From NCBI GenBank assembly GCA_003508835.1, contig PUFA01000072.1:3074501-3138500 (forward strand): a stretch of 64,000 nucleotides of DNA. The letters are read 5' to 3'. Below, one piece after another: positions 1 through 13,619 of the stretch. The stretch is from Eonycteris spelaea. Its lineage: Eukaryota > Chordata > Mammalia > Chiroptera > Pteropodidae. The notes under the pieces were generated by a model. It was not told the origin of the DNA. It ran no database searches and saw only the letters and a program-made list of their open reading frames with translations. A program made the translations under genes and the position numbers. Position 1 is the first letter of the stretch; each line of letters opens with the position of its first letter.

Positions 1-2415
1 CAGCCAGTTTCTGGATTTCTTTTAGAGTTAATTACTGTGTATGTACGTTCATTGCGTCTGTGGAAGGAGGGGTCTCATGTGTCTCCATCTTGGTCTGGGC
101 CCTCGAATTTGGAGTTCTTTTTCTTCTTCTGGAAACTCTTTTCTCTGCTTCCGTGGTATCAGAAGCATCTGACAGTTTCTTACCTCACAGATGGGGTGCC
201 CCTTTTCAATCTCCTTTGAACTGAGTCCTTTTTTTCTATCAATTCTATATTTCAGAGTTCTTCAGGTTCAGTCCTTGACCATTTTTTTTTTCGTATTTAC
301 ATTTGTTAAGTGATCTCATCAAGCTCCCTGGCTTCAGGTACCACATATTTAGTTGGGAAATCTCACCTCTTTATCTCTGTTCCAGATCTGTTACACTCCA
401 GACCCATTTATTCAGCATCATTATTGAATTATTTGTTTTTTATTTTATAGCATCCTCTTTCCATATTCATTCTTTTATCTTATCATTCCTTCATATTTTT
501 AATTTTCTTTCCCTCTGTATTGTTTTGTCCTGTGAGTATATGTTTAAGATGGTTTATAACATCACTGATTTGATTTTCTGCACCTGCATGTCTGCTCTTT
601 CCCCTTTCCATTATGAATTTTTATTCTCTAAATTTTCTTTTTTTATCCCTTCTTAATCTTAATCATTCCCCATTTTTAATCTTACTGTATTTTTATCTTA
701 GATAATTCTTAAGATTTTTATCTTTAATTTTATAGAGAACTATATTCCATCATTCAGATACCTCACAGTTTTCTTGATATTTTCTTCTGGATATCTTATT
801 AGATCGTTTTAACAGAAGTTTTTTCTTCTGTGTATCTAGAATGTTTCTTTTCCTTGGTTTCTATTCCCAGGTTTTGCCATAGGTTTTAGACTTTAGACTT
901 GCTATTTTTCTACTTTGTTACTCAGTCTTGAACAAGGTAAAATTTTGTCCAGTGTTGTTTTATTTGTTTCGCAAACATTGAATTTCCCTGGTGTGTGTGC
1001 ACTTTTGTAGGGACCATCGACATTAGTGTACTGTGTGTTTTGGGTATGGGTTGTCTTGCCCCTGCTCCATGTCGACTTCTATAATGTTTACATTCTCTTG
1101 AAGAGCTGCAGCTGGATAGAAACATTCTACGTCAGCTGCTAGTGAATTCCAAGTTTTTAGGAAAACATCACCTATAGATACTCTGCCTTGCTGATGAGAC
1201 ACTATTTCGTAACCTACATGATGAGTCTTTTTTTCTGAGCGGATGTGAGTTCTGTCGTTCTCAACACATTTTGAACTCCGGTTTCTTCCTGGTTGTATAT
1301 CCATCCGCATTACTCCATCTGTGGCAGTGCAGCTCTCTGCATCCCGGGCACCGCCACTTGAGCTTTACTCTTGATCCAGATGTTCTCTGGACGGATGTAT
1401 ATAAAACATGACCAGATTTTACTCTGATGTTTCCTGGTACGTGGAGGAATCTCAGCTATCAAAATTTTTTATTATTTTAGACACAGAATCTTTGACCTGA
1501 GGGAGGAAGGGGGTGTCTTTCTACCTCATTTTTCTCAGGTTCTGCTTCCGGAGACCAGATTACATTTGCTCTCAGGTGAACCTGTATAGATAATTTTTTT
1601 TTTTTTAAATCAATCCACTTTTGTTTGCTTTGTATTTTTTGGCGATTCCTCCCAGTTTTTTTTTTTTCATTGTGCTGTGTTTATCTCAGTTCTTAACGAT
1701 ATTGGGATTCCCCGCCTCATTTATTTCCTTTACCTTTTCCTGGTATTTCAGTGAGCATTTGAGAGAGACTCTTCAGGAGATGCTAGCCAGATGTCACTGT
1801 GTGTATGAAAACTAGTACTATTCTTAACTTATTTCTTGATAGAATTCTTTTTGAAATGTAACATATGCACTCCTGACCTTTTTATCGTTGCATAATGAAA
1901 AGACTTTGTGGTAAGTCTGCATCATCATTTTTGGAATCAATTATTGTGATTTGCTATAAATTCAGTTATAGATTAGTGATCAAAATCTAGATATATAGTG
2001 ACTTTCCCATGACCTTGAAACTTGTTTTAAAACAATGTTGTTGATCTCAGCTTGCTTTGTGGTCTTTTGCCTCTTTTTCAAGAGAGTAGTGAGCCTTGTG
2101 GACCGCGTGACCTCCTGGGCAGTGTAGCGCTGTTAGGTTTCTGCAAAATTAATAAGGGCATCAAAGCTGACTTAGATCTCCCAAATGTTTTTTTTTAACT
2201 CTAGAAATCATATCCTCTGTTACCATGAGCATTCTTTGATTTTTTCACACCACTGATAGATGCTTTTTAATTAATAGTAGACCCCACAGCCAACTTCTTC
2301 TGAGCTTTGCTGTCCTGATTAAAAAAAAAAAAAAATTCGGACACTACTGTTCGTGACTCCATTAATGTCTTATTGTTGTTTTTATTTTATTTTCAAATGA
2401 ATGCCCTTGTTTTAA
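1..2415. other. T-rich intron, possibly antisense ancient LINE
   Basis: The + strand is strongly pyrimidine-rich with many T-runs. Its texture resembles antisense 5' or ORF1 regions of old L1/HAL1 elements, but no part is distinctive enough for a firm assignment. Short open frames here have no coding look. An A-run lies at about 2321-2334. Confidence 0.25.
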
Positions 2416-2419
2416 ACTC

Positions 2420-2960
2420 CAACTCTCTTGTCTGTTAGCTTATCAGGTGTGTCCCTCATGCCAAGACCTTTCACCAATTCTTTACCTCCAGTTATTTCAT
2501 GTTTCTCCACTGTGCCGTCTAATTCAAGATTCTTCTTATTCGCACTGTATTGTCCTTTTAACATAGACAGGAGAGGTATCAGCTTAAAAACCTTTCTCAG
2601 CTTCAGCCCGTCCTCCCATCTTCATCTCTGATCCTTTGTCTCTTCTTTGCTTTTATACTCAGATTTCCTGAAATATAGTTATTTTGCTTACTGCTTCCAT
2701 TTCCTCATCTAGAGTTTTCATTCTTCAGCCCAATCCAGTTTGGCTTTTCCCCTCAAATTACCAAACCTTCTTCCAGCGTTTCGGTGACCTCCAACCTGTG
2801 TTCTGTCCAGTCTCCCTTCACAACATCCTCTTCCTCAGTTTCTGTAACACGCATTCTCCTGATTTTCTTCCTTCCACCCAGTCGTCTTTGCATATTCGTT
2901 TTCTTCCCTACTCACTCCGGAGTCGCTCCTTAGACAATCCAGCCCCACGGTTTTAGAAAC
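2420..2960 (+). mobile_element. Possible L2 relic, sense
   Basis: The region is CT-rich. The stretch near 2850-2940 (CTCCTGATTTTCTTCCTTCC and following) resembles the L2 reverse-transcriptase region upstream of the 3' end. The match is by eye and weak. Confidence 0.3.
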
Positions 2961-3764
2961 CATTTTTCGAGGCCATCCTTACAGCAATGATTTACAGATA
3001 TGTATCTTAGTCTCAGACCATTTATTTCCTTCATTTTCCTTATAGCACTTAATACTATGTGATATTTTATTATTTTTATTTTCCATTTTTAAAATTCTTT
3101 TACATTCTCTTTCCATAGAGTTCCAGGATGTCACATTAGCCACTCCTGTCCCGTCCTCTCTTCTCCTACATCCTGTTCTTATCTTTGCTATTTCTGTGCT
3201 TTCTTTCGTGCCCATTTTGATGTTCTCTTTTAAGTTCATGCTTTCCACTAGCTGTTAGAAATTTCTGGGCTGCAAGTTGAGTCATTCTGCACATGTGTTC
3301 AATTTAGCCTGCAGAATATTTTGAAATATTTGAGTTATTTGTCAACATTATAAAATCAGGAGGTTTCACATGAAATTTGGATTGTTGGTTTCCCTTGAAA
3401 CATGCACTATCTGGCAACACCCAGCCATCATCTCTCGTGACAAGTAGCTGGAGCTAATTGGATAGTGCACGGATTAAGTCATAAAGGAAGTCACAACAGT
3501 TTTCAAAGAATCATTGTCATCAAGACCACATTTTGTGTTCTTGGTGGAATTAAATTAGTATTAAATAACAAGCAGTCAGTTTTCTTTTTAAACCCTCATG
3601 TTTGGAAACTTAAAATTATACTTTGAAATAACTTAGAGTTAAAAAGGTAATTATAATGAAAAATTCCAAATATTTAAAACTGAAAGATAATAAAAGTGTT
3701 ACTCATCAAATGTTATGAAGTCTCTCTAATCTGATATCTAGACTGAAGTGAGCTAAGCCTTTAC
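2961..3764. other. Intron without recognised element
   Basis: AT-rich unique-looking sequence. I see no exon, RNA gene or repeat. Confidence 0.5.
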
Positions 3765-3975
3765 CTCAAGAAGCCAGATAAAGACAACAAAATAAATAAA
3801 GAAAATATAAGAAATAAAGCAGAAATCAGTGAACTTGGAAGCACCAACACCGATCATCTGCAAAACCAGCTTTGAAAAGAAGTTAATAAATTATACAGGT
3901 CTCTGTTAGACTGACCAAGAAGAGAAGAGACTAAAAGGAAAAAATTAAACAATATTAAGGAAAAAAAAAAAAAGA
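3765..3975 (+). mobile_element. L1 ORF2 fragment, sense
   Basis: A-rich sequence containing AAGCAGAAATCAGTGAACT and AGACTGACCAAGAAGAGAAG matches the old L1 ORF2 stretch just upstream of the reverse transcriptase core. It is internally deleted and ends in an A-run at 3960-3973. Confidence 0.6.
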
Positions 3976-4092
3976 GGAAACGTAGCTACATGCAGAGCAT
4001 GTTGTTTTGGGCTCACCCTTCTTATTTTTGTTACCTGGTCCCTGTCGGCCTTTGAAGTTTGACCCAGCTTCACAGTTTCAGTTACTGTCTTT

Positions 4093-4650
4093 CTTTTTTT
4101 TTTTTAATGTGAAATTCACATAACATACAATTAACCACTTTCAAGTGAACAGCTCAGTGACATTTGGTACATTCACGTGTTGTGCACCCACCACCTACCA
4201 CCATCTAGTTCCGAAAAGCTTTCATCGCTCCCAGGTGAAAGTCTGTATTCATCATACAGATTGGGTGCCGTTCCCCACCCGCCCCCAAGTCCTCTGCTTT
4301 CTGTCCTTCCGGATCTAACTATTGTGGGTGTTTCACAGAAATGGATTCATACAGTCTGTGACCTTTCATTTCTGGCTTCTTTCACTTAGCATAATGTTTT
4401 CCAGGTTCATCCAAATTGTAGCCGGTATCATTACTTCATTTCTTTTTATGACTGAATAATATTTCATTGTGTGTATGTATCATAATTTTTAAAAATCTAT
4501 TCAACTGTTAATGGTCATTTGAGATCCTACCTTTAGGCATTTGTGACTAGCGTTGCTATAAACATTTATATACAAGTATTCGAGTACTTGTGTTCAGTTC
4601 TTTGGGTCTGTACCCAGGAGTGGGGTTGCTGGGGGAAGCTATTTGTTCTT
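4093..4650 (-). mobile_element. L1 3' end, antisense
   Basis: The block starts with a T-run (tail of the element on the - strand). It continues with the familiar antisense L1M 3' region: CACATAACATACAATTAACC, then CTTCTTTCACTTAGCATAAT, then AGGAGTGGGGTTGCTGGG at the truncated end. Confidence 0.8.
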
Positions 4651-7600
4651 GTACTTGGCTTCTATTATTTGTCTTCAAAATGGTACTTTGGGAGGTGACA
4701 CACGTATTTCCCTTTTACTAGTGGTGGCTGCTGCTGTAGCCCACTGAAAGAGAATAGCCATTGAGGATTATGTAAGGGGCTTCTAGGCATTTCATAAGAA
4801 TACGCTCTTCTAGTGGACTAGTCTGTTCCAGAATTCAAACCATTGATTAACATATTGTTTGATAACCACAGAATTATAACTCAGGGAGTCGGATGTTCTT
4901 GTCAAATTGGGGTAAGCGTTTAAGTTGGGTAAGTTGTCCTTCCCTCCTTTGAGGATATTTTGCCTGTATCTCTTTTACTAGTCTTCAAAAATAAATTTTT
5001 TCTTTGCTGATTAGTGTCAAAAGTACTCTGACAGATTTTTACTCTCTGTATCCATCCATGTATAATCATTATCATAAAAAATAGTAAATTAAGAACATCA
5101 CCACCTTAGGTCAACGAGTGGCAATAGAAATATTAGGTTATTACACTTGTTGGCCATTGGACAGTGTATGTGTGTTGTCTCCTATTGCTATAGCAGCTCA
5201 TTTATATAGTCATTTTAATATTTTATTGTATTTTTGCAAAGCAGAAAAACAGTGCTAATGCTAGTGATAAGAAATCAGATCTTCCAAACAAAACATAATT
5301 GAGAGAAAGTAGAAATCATCAACCATGTTGAAAGCAATGCTTCTAATCTCAATATCACATTGAACTTAAACCTGTGTTAAAGTATAAGGAAAAAGCAAAA
5401 TTAAATAACACATCTGAAATACTAGAAAAACATCTTCGGTGATGGTAACGTCTCACTGTTATGTCAGCTATTGGCTATTAGATACTTTGGTTTCTTCATA
5501 AAACTCAAAATATAAGTTTCATCAGTAATAACTTGGTATATTTTAACTCAATCTGGTATTAATTTGAATAGTAGATCTCTTTCTGATGGTGTCCCAAGCT
5601 ATATTCTGAACGCAATCACTTATGTACCCGATATGTTATCCTTCCGTACAGTAAAAGTCACCCAGGACGTTGGAAGAGAGTTAACATTAGGTGTAGAGAT
5701 GGTGAGTGCAGAGTGCATGTGGAGAAACCTGAGAACGTGAGCCCAGTGGGAACAAAAGCACAGGAGACTGGTGGTCCAGGAGGATCCCGCATCCTCAAAG
5801 GTGGGGACAGAGGGATGTACCTTCTCTCAGAGGGAACAGGGGCTGGTGGAAGGATTGGTAGCAGTGTGGTATATGATTAAGGTGACGCTGGAGGACGACT
5901 TGCTTTCCTGAATATTCCTGTGCAATAAATTAGGTTTTAAAGGAAGGACAGAAAATGAGCTGGTGGAGAAACGAGAGTTTCCCTGCCAGAAGAAATAAAA
6001 TGTTTCAAGGACATGAATCTCTGCTAATAGGTTAATGTCTAAGCATGAAGTTAGGAGTAAAGAAACAGACCTGTTTTTCTGGAAGAAAGATTCTGTCAGA
6101 GTACTACAAACAATAGATAAGCAATGTCAAACATTTCTATCCCTAAGAAAACATGCTTTTATTTTCTTACTGAATTTTCTTTATTACTCACTAAATCATA
6201 GTCCCTGAAATTTGATGTTATGAAATTTGACAAAGAAATTTAAATATTGGTGACTTCGTTAAAATTCAGATCCTTAAGTTTTTTTATTATTGATATAAAA
6301 TTTATTCATTTTAGGTGTAGAATATAGAAATGTCAAGGAACTTTGAAGAAACTTTCAGTAATTTGAACCATATATTTCTCTTCTTAGTGAAAAATGAAAA
6401 CACCCCAAAGATTTTATGTGGAGTAAACTAGGTCTGGAAATGGTCTATACTGAAAGACCTAATGGCCTTTTGATGTCTGATTCTTTGATTTTGCTTTTAT
6501 TTTTTAAAGGGGTGCTATGCACTTATAATTAGAAACATTTCAAGTTCTTTACTTGGGAAGTTAATTGTTCCTTAGTTTGCTCTATTATGACTAATCATGT
6601 AGTTTTGCGTGGTAGTAGTGTTTGAAATTATTACTAAGAAGATTCACCTTGTCGAGTAGAGAAAGTTCCAATTCATCATGAAAGCTTTATCACACCCCTA
6701 ATGTGTAGTCATTCATTTTGCAGGTTGTGGCTATGATGTGAACATATATTTATTCCATGTTTAAGATATTTCATTTGAATAATTTTCTAAGTAATAATTT
6801 TTAAATTTTCTGAGTAAATTTAATAAATTTCTAAGTAATACTTTTCTAAGTATTATAATAGTTTGCATTTCTTGCAGCTGGTACCATAAAGTTTGGAAAC
6901 TATGGATAAATTACTAGGAGGCACTGCCAAAATTGATGATTTTGTGTAAAAAGTTTTTTAAAAGTTTTGTTGAAAATATTCAGTTTTGCATTGATACAAA
7001 CATTTGTGTGATGTTGGGAAAAGTTATCCCTATACTTTTGAAAGTGCCTAAAAACTGAATATAATTTTCTGAAAAGTAGTTTTCTTAAATATCAGCGGTG
7101 CTGGTGGAGACCCATCTGTTCACTCTTCAGAAGTCTGCTCGAGCATCTGAAACCGTTTTACACTGGAGCCAGAGTCTCCAGTGTATTGTGAGCACTCCTT
7201 AGCCCCAGCGAGCACGCTGACATCACCTTCCCTCTAGAAGCGCGATGGAAAGAAAGCTTGAAGAGAGGACAGAAGTATGTGGTGACCTTGTTTCAAGCTG
7301 AAAAGGAAATTCTGTTCCATTAAGTATTTCTTTGTAGATACATCTTCATAGAACTCTGCATTTCTTCTCACGAAAGCACACTGCTTTAAACGACTGACAG
7401 TATAGTCTGATGGTCAAGGGATCTCTTATTGACGGAGACATTCGTGACACTGTTCACACAATAGGTTAAATTTGTAGCATGAGATTTTTAAGTTTATTGG
7501 ATGCTTTGAGGAATTCAATTAGGAAAACCTGTTTTTTTAAGCAGTTTATATATTTAGCTTCTCGAGTTTTACTACCATCAGAATTTGCTTTAGCCATGAA

Positions 7601-7734
7601 GTGTAAAATAAGTATAATCCTGGTGGGGAGTTGATAAACTAATAAAACATAATGGTATTTTTATTTGATGTTTTATAGTTAAGGAAATGATTTGAATATA
7701 CAGTCTCTTGATTTTTCATCAAAAGAATCTTATG
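4651..7734. other. Intron, mostly unique AT-rich sequence
   Basis: A G/A-rich patch at about 5660-5890 stands out but matches no family that I can name. At 6786-6862 imperfect copies of TTCTAAGTAATA occur in tandem-like array. No exon-like segment with CEP112 coding character was found. Confidence 0.5.
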
Positions 7735-7865
7735 TGGTTGTTATTATCTGCATTTTAAAGGGGAAACTGAGGTTTAAGGATATTAAGCAGTTTGGCATAG
7801 CTAATACGTGGCTGAGCTGGGAATTAAACCTAGGCCTTTGATTCCTAATTTAGTGCTCTTTTCTT
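7735..7865 (+). mobile_element. MIR SINE, sense
   Basis: The MIR core is visible as GGGGAAACTGAGGTTTAAGG, then GCTGAGCTGGGAATTAAACC, ending in a TAGTGCTCTT-type segment. Confidence 0.8.
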
Positions 7866-8094
7866 GATAGAATGCTGACTTTTACCTTTTGTGTCACTCA
7901 GTAGATTTTCTTTTGTGTTTTTTTTAATGACTTGATTCAAATGATTCATAGATAGCAACGTATATTAGATATGTGATCACTTATTCTTTTTCAATTTCCA
8001 AATGGAAGAATATTCCCTGCCCACAGCTTCTTATTATTGCCCACCACCTTCTCTACATAGGACCAGCGCCCCCTTCTCTGTCATGTCTTTGGAT

Positions 8095-8260
8095 CTGGAG
8101 TGGGCACCTGATCCAAAGGCAGTGCATTAATTTTAACTCAGAGGTGCAAAGAGCCTAAGATCACACTGATAGTAAGTGGAGATGCTGGGATTTGACATTG
8201 TGTGTGTCTGACTCTAAAACCCCAATTCTTAACTACCATGCTATACTGCACTGCCCTGCC
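8095..8260 (+). mobile_element. MIR SINE, sense, second copy
   Basis: It contains GAGCCTAAGATCACACTGAT, then a GATGCTGGGATTTGA segment, then TCTTAACTACCATGCTATAC, the order seen in MIR. It is more diverged than the copy about 230 bp upstream. Confidence 0.65.
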
Positions 8261-8839
8261 CTCCTCCCTGCTCTTGGGAATTTGGAACTGGAAAACCTAG
8301 AGACTGAATCAATGCAGAAGCTGAAAGTGTGGAAAGTTACTGTGATGAAGATTGGCCAGGCAGCCACCGTGGGCCATATGCAGACTGAAGTGTTGATGCC
8401 AAGAGGAAAGCGGAGCAGATGCAGGGAGGGAAGCAGAGGCGCTCTGAGAAGTGCAGCCAGGTGTAGAAAAGCCTCGTCTACGCCAGTCCTCTCTCGAGAA
8501 GCACCTCACCGAGACCTCTCATCTTCCTAGAGCATAGCCGTTTTGTTTAGGTAGTGTGAGTTGGAAGGTATTTAAAAAATTTCTTTGAATAGTTTAGTTA
8601 TTTAAAAACTAGAATAAACATGGCCTATATAATGTTATTACAAAATATTTATTTAAAAAGACATTTATCTTAGAACAAATAAAGGTGAACTTAAATGTCC
8701 TCTGTCAAAATTATCATAAATTCTTATTAACAAAGTCTGAATTAATATGGGGATGGCACACTTCTCTATTTTGGTTGGTAGTGTTGTTCAAACCTGTTTA
8801 TCCTTGTCCGTCTGCTCACCCTTTCAGTTATTGATAGAG

Positions 8840-10470
8840 AGGGATAATGAGATCTCTCATTGTGATTGTACATGTGTTTGTCCTTGCAGTTCTACAGGTT
8901 TTTCCTTCTTGGGTTTAGAATATTTGTGTCCTGTTGATAAAATGAGTACATAATTATTAAGTCATGACAATTATTGTTGGCAATATTCTTTGCTCTGAAT
9001 TCTGCTTGGGCTGAATAGTAATATAACCACTCCAGCTTTCTTTTGATTAGTGTTGTTAGTTTATCTTTTTAAATACTTTTACTTTTAACTTACTGGTCTC
9101 TTTAATTTTAAAAGAGTGTTTCTTATTTTCAATATATAGTTAGCTCTTGCTTTTTCAGTCAGTTTGACAATCACTGCCTTTTATTTGGGATATTTAGACA
9201 GTTTACATTTAATGTTACTAATGATACAGATAATTTTAAATATAGCATCTTACTATTTATTTCTGTTTGTCCTATCTATCCGTTGTCTCCCTTATTATTA
9301 TTTTTTGCCTTCTTTTGGATTGAATATTTTTTATGAGTTCTTTTATCTCCTTTATTGGCCTGTTAGCTATAAATAATGGCTTTGTTATTTTAGTGGCTGC
9401 TTTAGAGTTCAGAGTATATGCTTTAAAATTGTTACAGTTTATCCTCAAGTAATTTTATACTAGTTCATGTATAAGAATTTTACAGTTGCTTATTGCCATT
9501 CGTCATCCTTTGACCGTTGTGTTATTCTTGTCACACATTTTACTTTTACGTGTTATAAACTGCACACTATGTTGTTATTATTTTTATTCAATGAATTTTT
9601 TTTATAGAGACTTAATATTAAAAATGTCTTATATTTTCCTAAGTTACCATTTCGAGGAATCTCCATTCCATTTTTTGTGTATATCCTACTTCTATCTCAT
9701 GTCATTATCTTTCAGCCTGAAGGATTTATTTTTTTTTAGTACAGGTTTCCTGCTGGTGAATTCTTCCATGTATCAGCAGACATTTGTATATCTGGAATCT
9801 CTTTATTTTACCTTTTGTTTTGAAAGATATTTTCAGTGGGTATGGAATTCTAAGTTGGGTTTTTTTCTTTCAGTAATTTAAAGACGTTGCTTCACTGTTT
9901 TCTTGCTTGCGTTGTTTCTACAAGAAATCTGATGTTATATTTACTTTTTTCCCCTCTGTGTCTTTTTTCTAGATGCTTTCAAGATTCTGTTTTTCTTTAT
10001 CACTGGCAAATTGATTATGACATGCTATGGTGTAGTTGTCTTTATTTTTCTTGTGCTTGGGGTTTTTTCAAGTTCTTGGATCTGTAGAGTTATAATTTTA
10101 ATTAAATTCGAAATGCTTTTGGACATTATTTCTTTAAATAACAAAATGTTTCCTCTTTTACCCTTTTTCTGTAGGGACTCTAAGTATACATGTATTAGGT
10201 TGCTGAAAGTTGTCAGTGATGATTTGTTTTCTTTTTTATTCTATTTTTCTTTCTGTGCGTTGTTTTGGTTAGTTTCCATTGCTCAGATTTCCAGTTCATT
10301 AATCTTTTCTTTAGCAATGTATAATCTGCCTTTAATCTCATCTATTATATTTTTTATCTCACACATTATAGTTTTTCTATAAAAATTTCTACAAAAATTC
10401 TCTGAAGAGTTTCAGCTTGAGAAGGTAATTCTCAGCCTCATGGCAAGCTCTTTTCTCTGCTCATCGCAGA
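8840..10470 (-). mobile_element. Old L1 internal region, antisense
   Basis: T-rich on +. Segments such as TTCCTGCTGGTGAATTCTTC (about 9747), TCAAGATTCTGTTTTTCTTT and GTTCTTGGATCTGTAGAG (about 10073) match the antisense 5'/internal region of ancient L1 elements. The open frames of up to 131 codons here are by-products of the T-rich composition. Confidence 0.6.
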
Positions 10471-12169
10471 TTAACAGATGACTGAATGTATTATTAAGCA
10501 CATGTAGATAATAATTGGAGCCTTTGGAAAAGTTTAGTGTGAGGTACAAAAAATGGTCTGTGTAGTATGGATAACATTTGTTTATAAATGAGTTTTATGC
10601 ACTTATCCGTAGAATGATCCCTTTTATAATCAGTAAAAATGTTGTCTATTTAATCTCAAAGATATCTTAATCCTATCTTTAGAAATCTCTTGCTCCTACC
10701 GTATTTATCCTCTCTTGAAATAAAAATCTTCTGATGGAGTTTGCTTTTTTCTTGGACAGTGTCTTGGTAAGGAGGAAAAGAAAATATATTTTAAAATATC
10801 AAATGCAAATATGTATTTCATAAATGCATACATATATATGAACATATTATATATGTAACATGAAGTCAGATGGGCTGGTTTAATTTCTCCTGTCATTATT
10901 ATGTAAATTTGGGAAAATCACTAAAGTCTTCTAAACTTTATTGTTTTAATTTGTGGAGAAAAATAAATAACTTTTCGTAGTTATGAAAATGGAATGAAGT
11001 AATATATGAACTGCTTAAACTATAATTAGCATAGTAAGCACTATGTAAATGCTCACTGTACTTCATTTGCAAAGACATTTAAAAATTATGGTTACAATAT
11101 AAATGTTAGAGTTTGTAGGAGTGTCATTCACTAAAAATACTTTAAAATATCTACTGTGACTTTAAAATATATTTCACATAATTTAGAAATCATTTATGAT
11201 AAGCACTTATGATAATTATTACATTTATTTTTGTTTAATAAAATTTGCCTATTGAAAATTTGATCTGTGCATAGTGATGACTGTAAGTGAGAATATTTTC
11301 CAGCTATCTTGAAATATTGAACTGCTGAGGGACAAGGCATGGACAATATTTTGAAGGAAATAAATTTTTTCAGCTTCATATTTCAGCCTTTCTTCTTTAT
11401 TCCTTTGATCTGGCTTTGATTTAGTTATCATTCTGCTTGAATGACTTCACACTGCTTTTTCCTCTCCCGGGTAAAGGAAGTGGTCCTGTACCTATTCCAG
11501 AATATTTAGGCTCTGTCATTGTGTGGGATGACACGTATTTCCTTATTATTTACTGATATACTACTGCCTCCCAGATAAGATATACTGGTGGGTATGTATG
11601 TAGCTCTGCATGTATGATGTGTAATTTACATATGGAACTTTTAATCAGTACATTCTTAAATATAGGAGATATAAAAAGAAACATTAAATTTGAGATTTAT
11701 TTTGAAGTTTAAAGATTTTAAAGGAATTTTTCTTCACTATGTACACTATAGCTGTTTTATCTTTAAAAATTGTTTTCTCAAGGTTTTCTTATTTTATCAT
11801 GAAAATTTCAATTACCTGAGGTAGAATTCTTTTAATTGACTTATTCTGCCACCTTACAGGCATAAGTTAGTTTAGCACCAAATCATTATGTAAAATTTTA
11901 AGCTGTTTAAATGTTTCATTACATTTATCTATATTGCTTTATTTCCTACTGTACACACAGGTCTTTTGACTTCCTAGATTGGTTTTCTTATATAGACGCT
12001 CACTGCCTCTTTCCATTTCTGTGTTATAGCTCTTAGAATTTGTCATAAAATATATATAACATTACACTACTATTTGATTTTTTTTTTGCATTCTCTTCTC
12101 TCACCTTAATCAGGTTGTCGTTTCTTCCAGGTGGGAGCTATTTCTTATACTTACAAGTTCCCTACAATC
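10471..12169. other. AT-rich intron, nothing recognised
   Basis: Includes a short TATATA-rich stretch at about 10825-10858. No gene or clear repeat was identified. Confidence 0.5.
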
Positions 12170-12870
12170 CTTGACCAAGTGGGTCTTCGACTTTGCAGCC
12201 AGGGCCCTTGCCTCAGCTCTTAGAACATGGCTGGATTTCTGGGAGGTGGACGCCAGGGTCAGTTCTTTTGAATCATAATTCAAACCCAGCTGACTTCAAA
12301 GAATTTATGGACCTCCTAGCTGAAATCCCTATCTCCTTAAATGTTTTCTGAAGAGTCGAAGAGGATTCCGCATTTTTGTTCATAACGAACGTGCTTCAGG
12401 CCAGTCATGGTTCTTCAAAGCTGAGGTTTGGCCCTGGGGGCATGGCTCTTTGGGCAAGCCTAAATCATTGACAACAAGAGTCCTTGTCAGAGAGCGTTCC
12501 ATAGGACTTCTTTATGCTGTTGCCATACCGGTTTTGAACTTTGCTCTAGTAGCAAAAGAAAAATCTCTGGCTGGTTTAGTCCCGGATCACCATGGTTCCA
12601 CCGAGCCTTGTGTGTTTGCTCAGTGCTGGCCTGTTGGAGCCAGGATTCTGTTCATCTGCTTCTGGCACAACAACTGCTGGCTTTCTTTGTTCGGCCTTTA
12701 CTGTCGTTGTATGAGAGTCCACGGACCCCTGAAGGGCTTCTAACAAGGTGGTTCTGATTCACAGCCGTGCATGGCCATTGCTGCAGTGGAGATCTGCTTC
12801 CTGCGGACCCTTCTCGTTCATTAAATGGGGTGGAATGAGATCTCTCTGAACTTTCTCCTGGTTTTCAGGA
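12170..12870. other. Unassigned GC-richer block
   Basis: About 700 bp with balanced base composition inside AT-rich intron. On + a 97-codon frame (12450-12743) is open. On - several protein-like segments in shifting frames are seen. It matches no repeat I know, and a decayed retrocopy is possible. See findings. Confidence 0.3.
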
Positions 12871-13619
12871 TCCTGTGTTCAGACCTTTGTTGTGATATTT
12901 AGTATTCATCTTCATCTTTTTCCTTTACTTGATGGGGTCCTCTTAGAAAGACACATATCTCATATATCTTTGTTCCTTAGTGTAAGTTAGTGGCTAAAAT
13001 GTAATACATCTTAACCGTTGTTTGATGAATGACTCAAAGATTGAGTGACTGTTGTAAGCCCCAAACATTATGTTCTTTGAGTAAGAAGAAGAATGGAGAA
13101 AAATCTTGTCAGGTTTGCTGTGGTCATTTTAAAGATAGTTTTGTTATTCTTAGAAACACTCTTTTTATCTTCCAGTATATTTCAAAAGATGTATTTCTAT
13201 GTGGATTTTTAGGCTTCAGTGGTTATGTGATTATCTTCCTTGCAGCCCACTCTGTGACTCAGGCTGGCACTTTGCCCTGGTGTGTTTTGAATTGGACTGG
13301 CAGCATGGACGCCCACACGATATTTCAGTTGTGGTACGTGTCTTCAGCAGAGCAGAAATGTTTGGCTGCATCGTTTCCTTCTAAGGTCTTAAAACTTCCC
13401 CATAAAAAGTCGCCTTAGCTGTGAACTGGTGTTCACGCTCTTCCAGTATTTGATCATCTTTAGGCTCCCTGTAGTTTTTGACGGTCTCTCTTTCCTCATT
13501 ATCCATTGCACAGTTCTTCTCTACGTTGGTGTCTACTCTTCTGAACTTACCTTAGAAGGTTCTGTCTATTATCTTACACAACCCTTGATATGTTCTAAGT
13601 TTTGAATATATACTAGTAT
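12871..13619. other. Intron without recognised element
   Basis: Mixed composition. The 129-codon + strand frame at 13029-13418 shows no family resemblance, and no splice or retrocopy signals accompany it. Confidence 0.45.

Noticed and set aside
9486..10382. Series of hydrophobic open frames of up to 131 codons, looking like membrane proteins
   Set aside because: Produced by T-rich antisense L1 sequence; the F/L/I-rich translation is an artefact.
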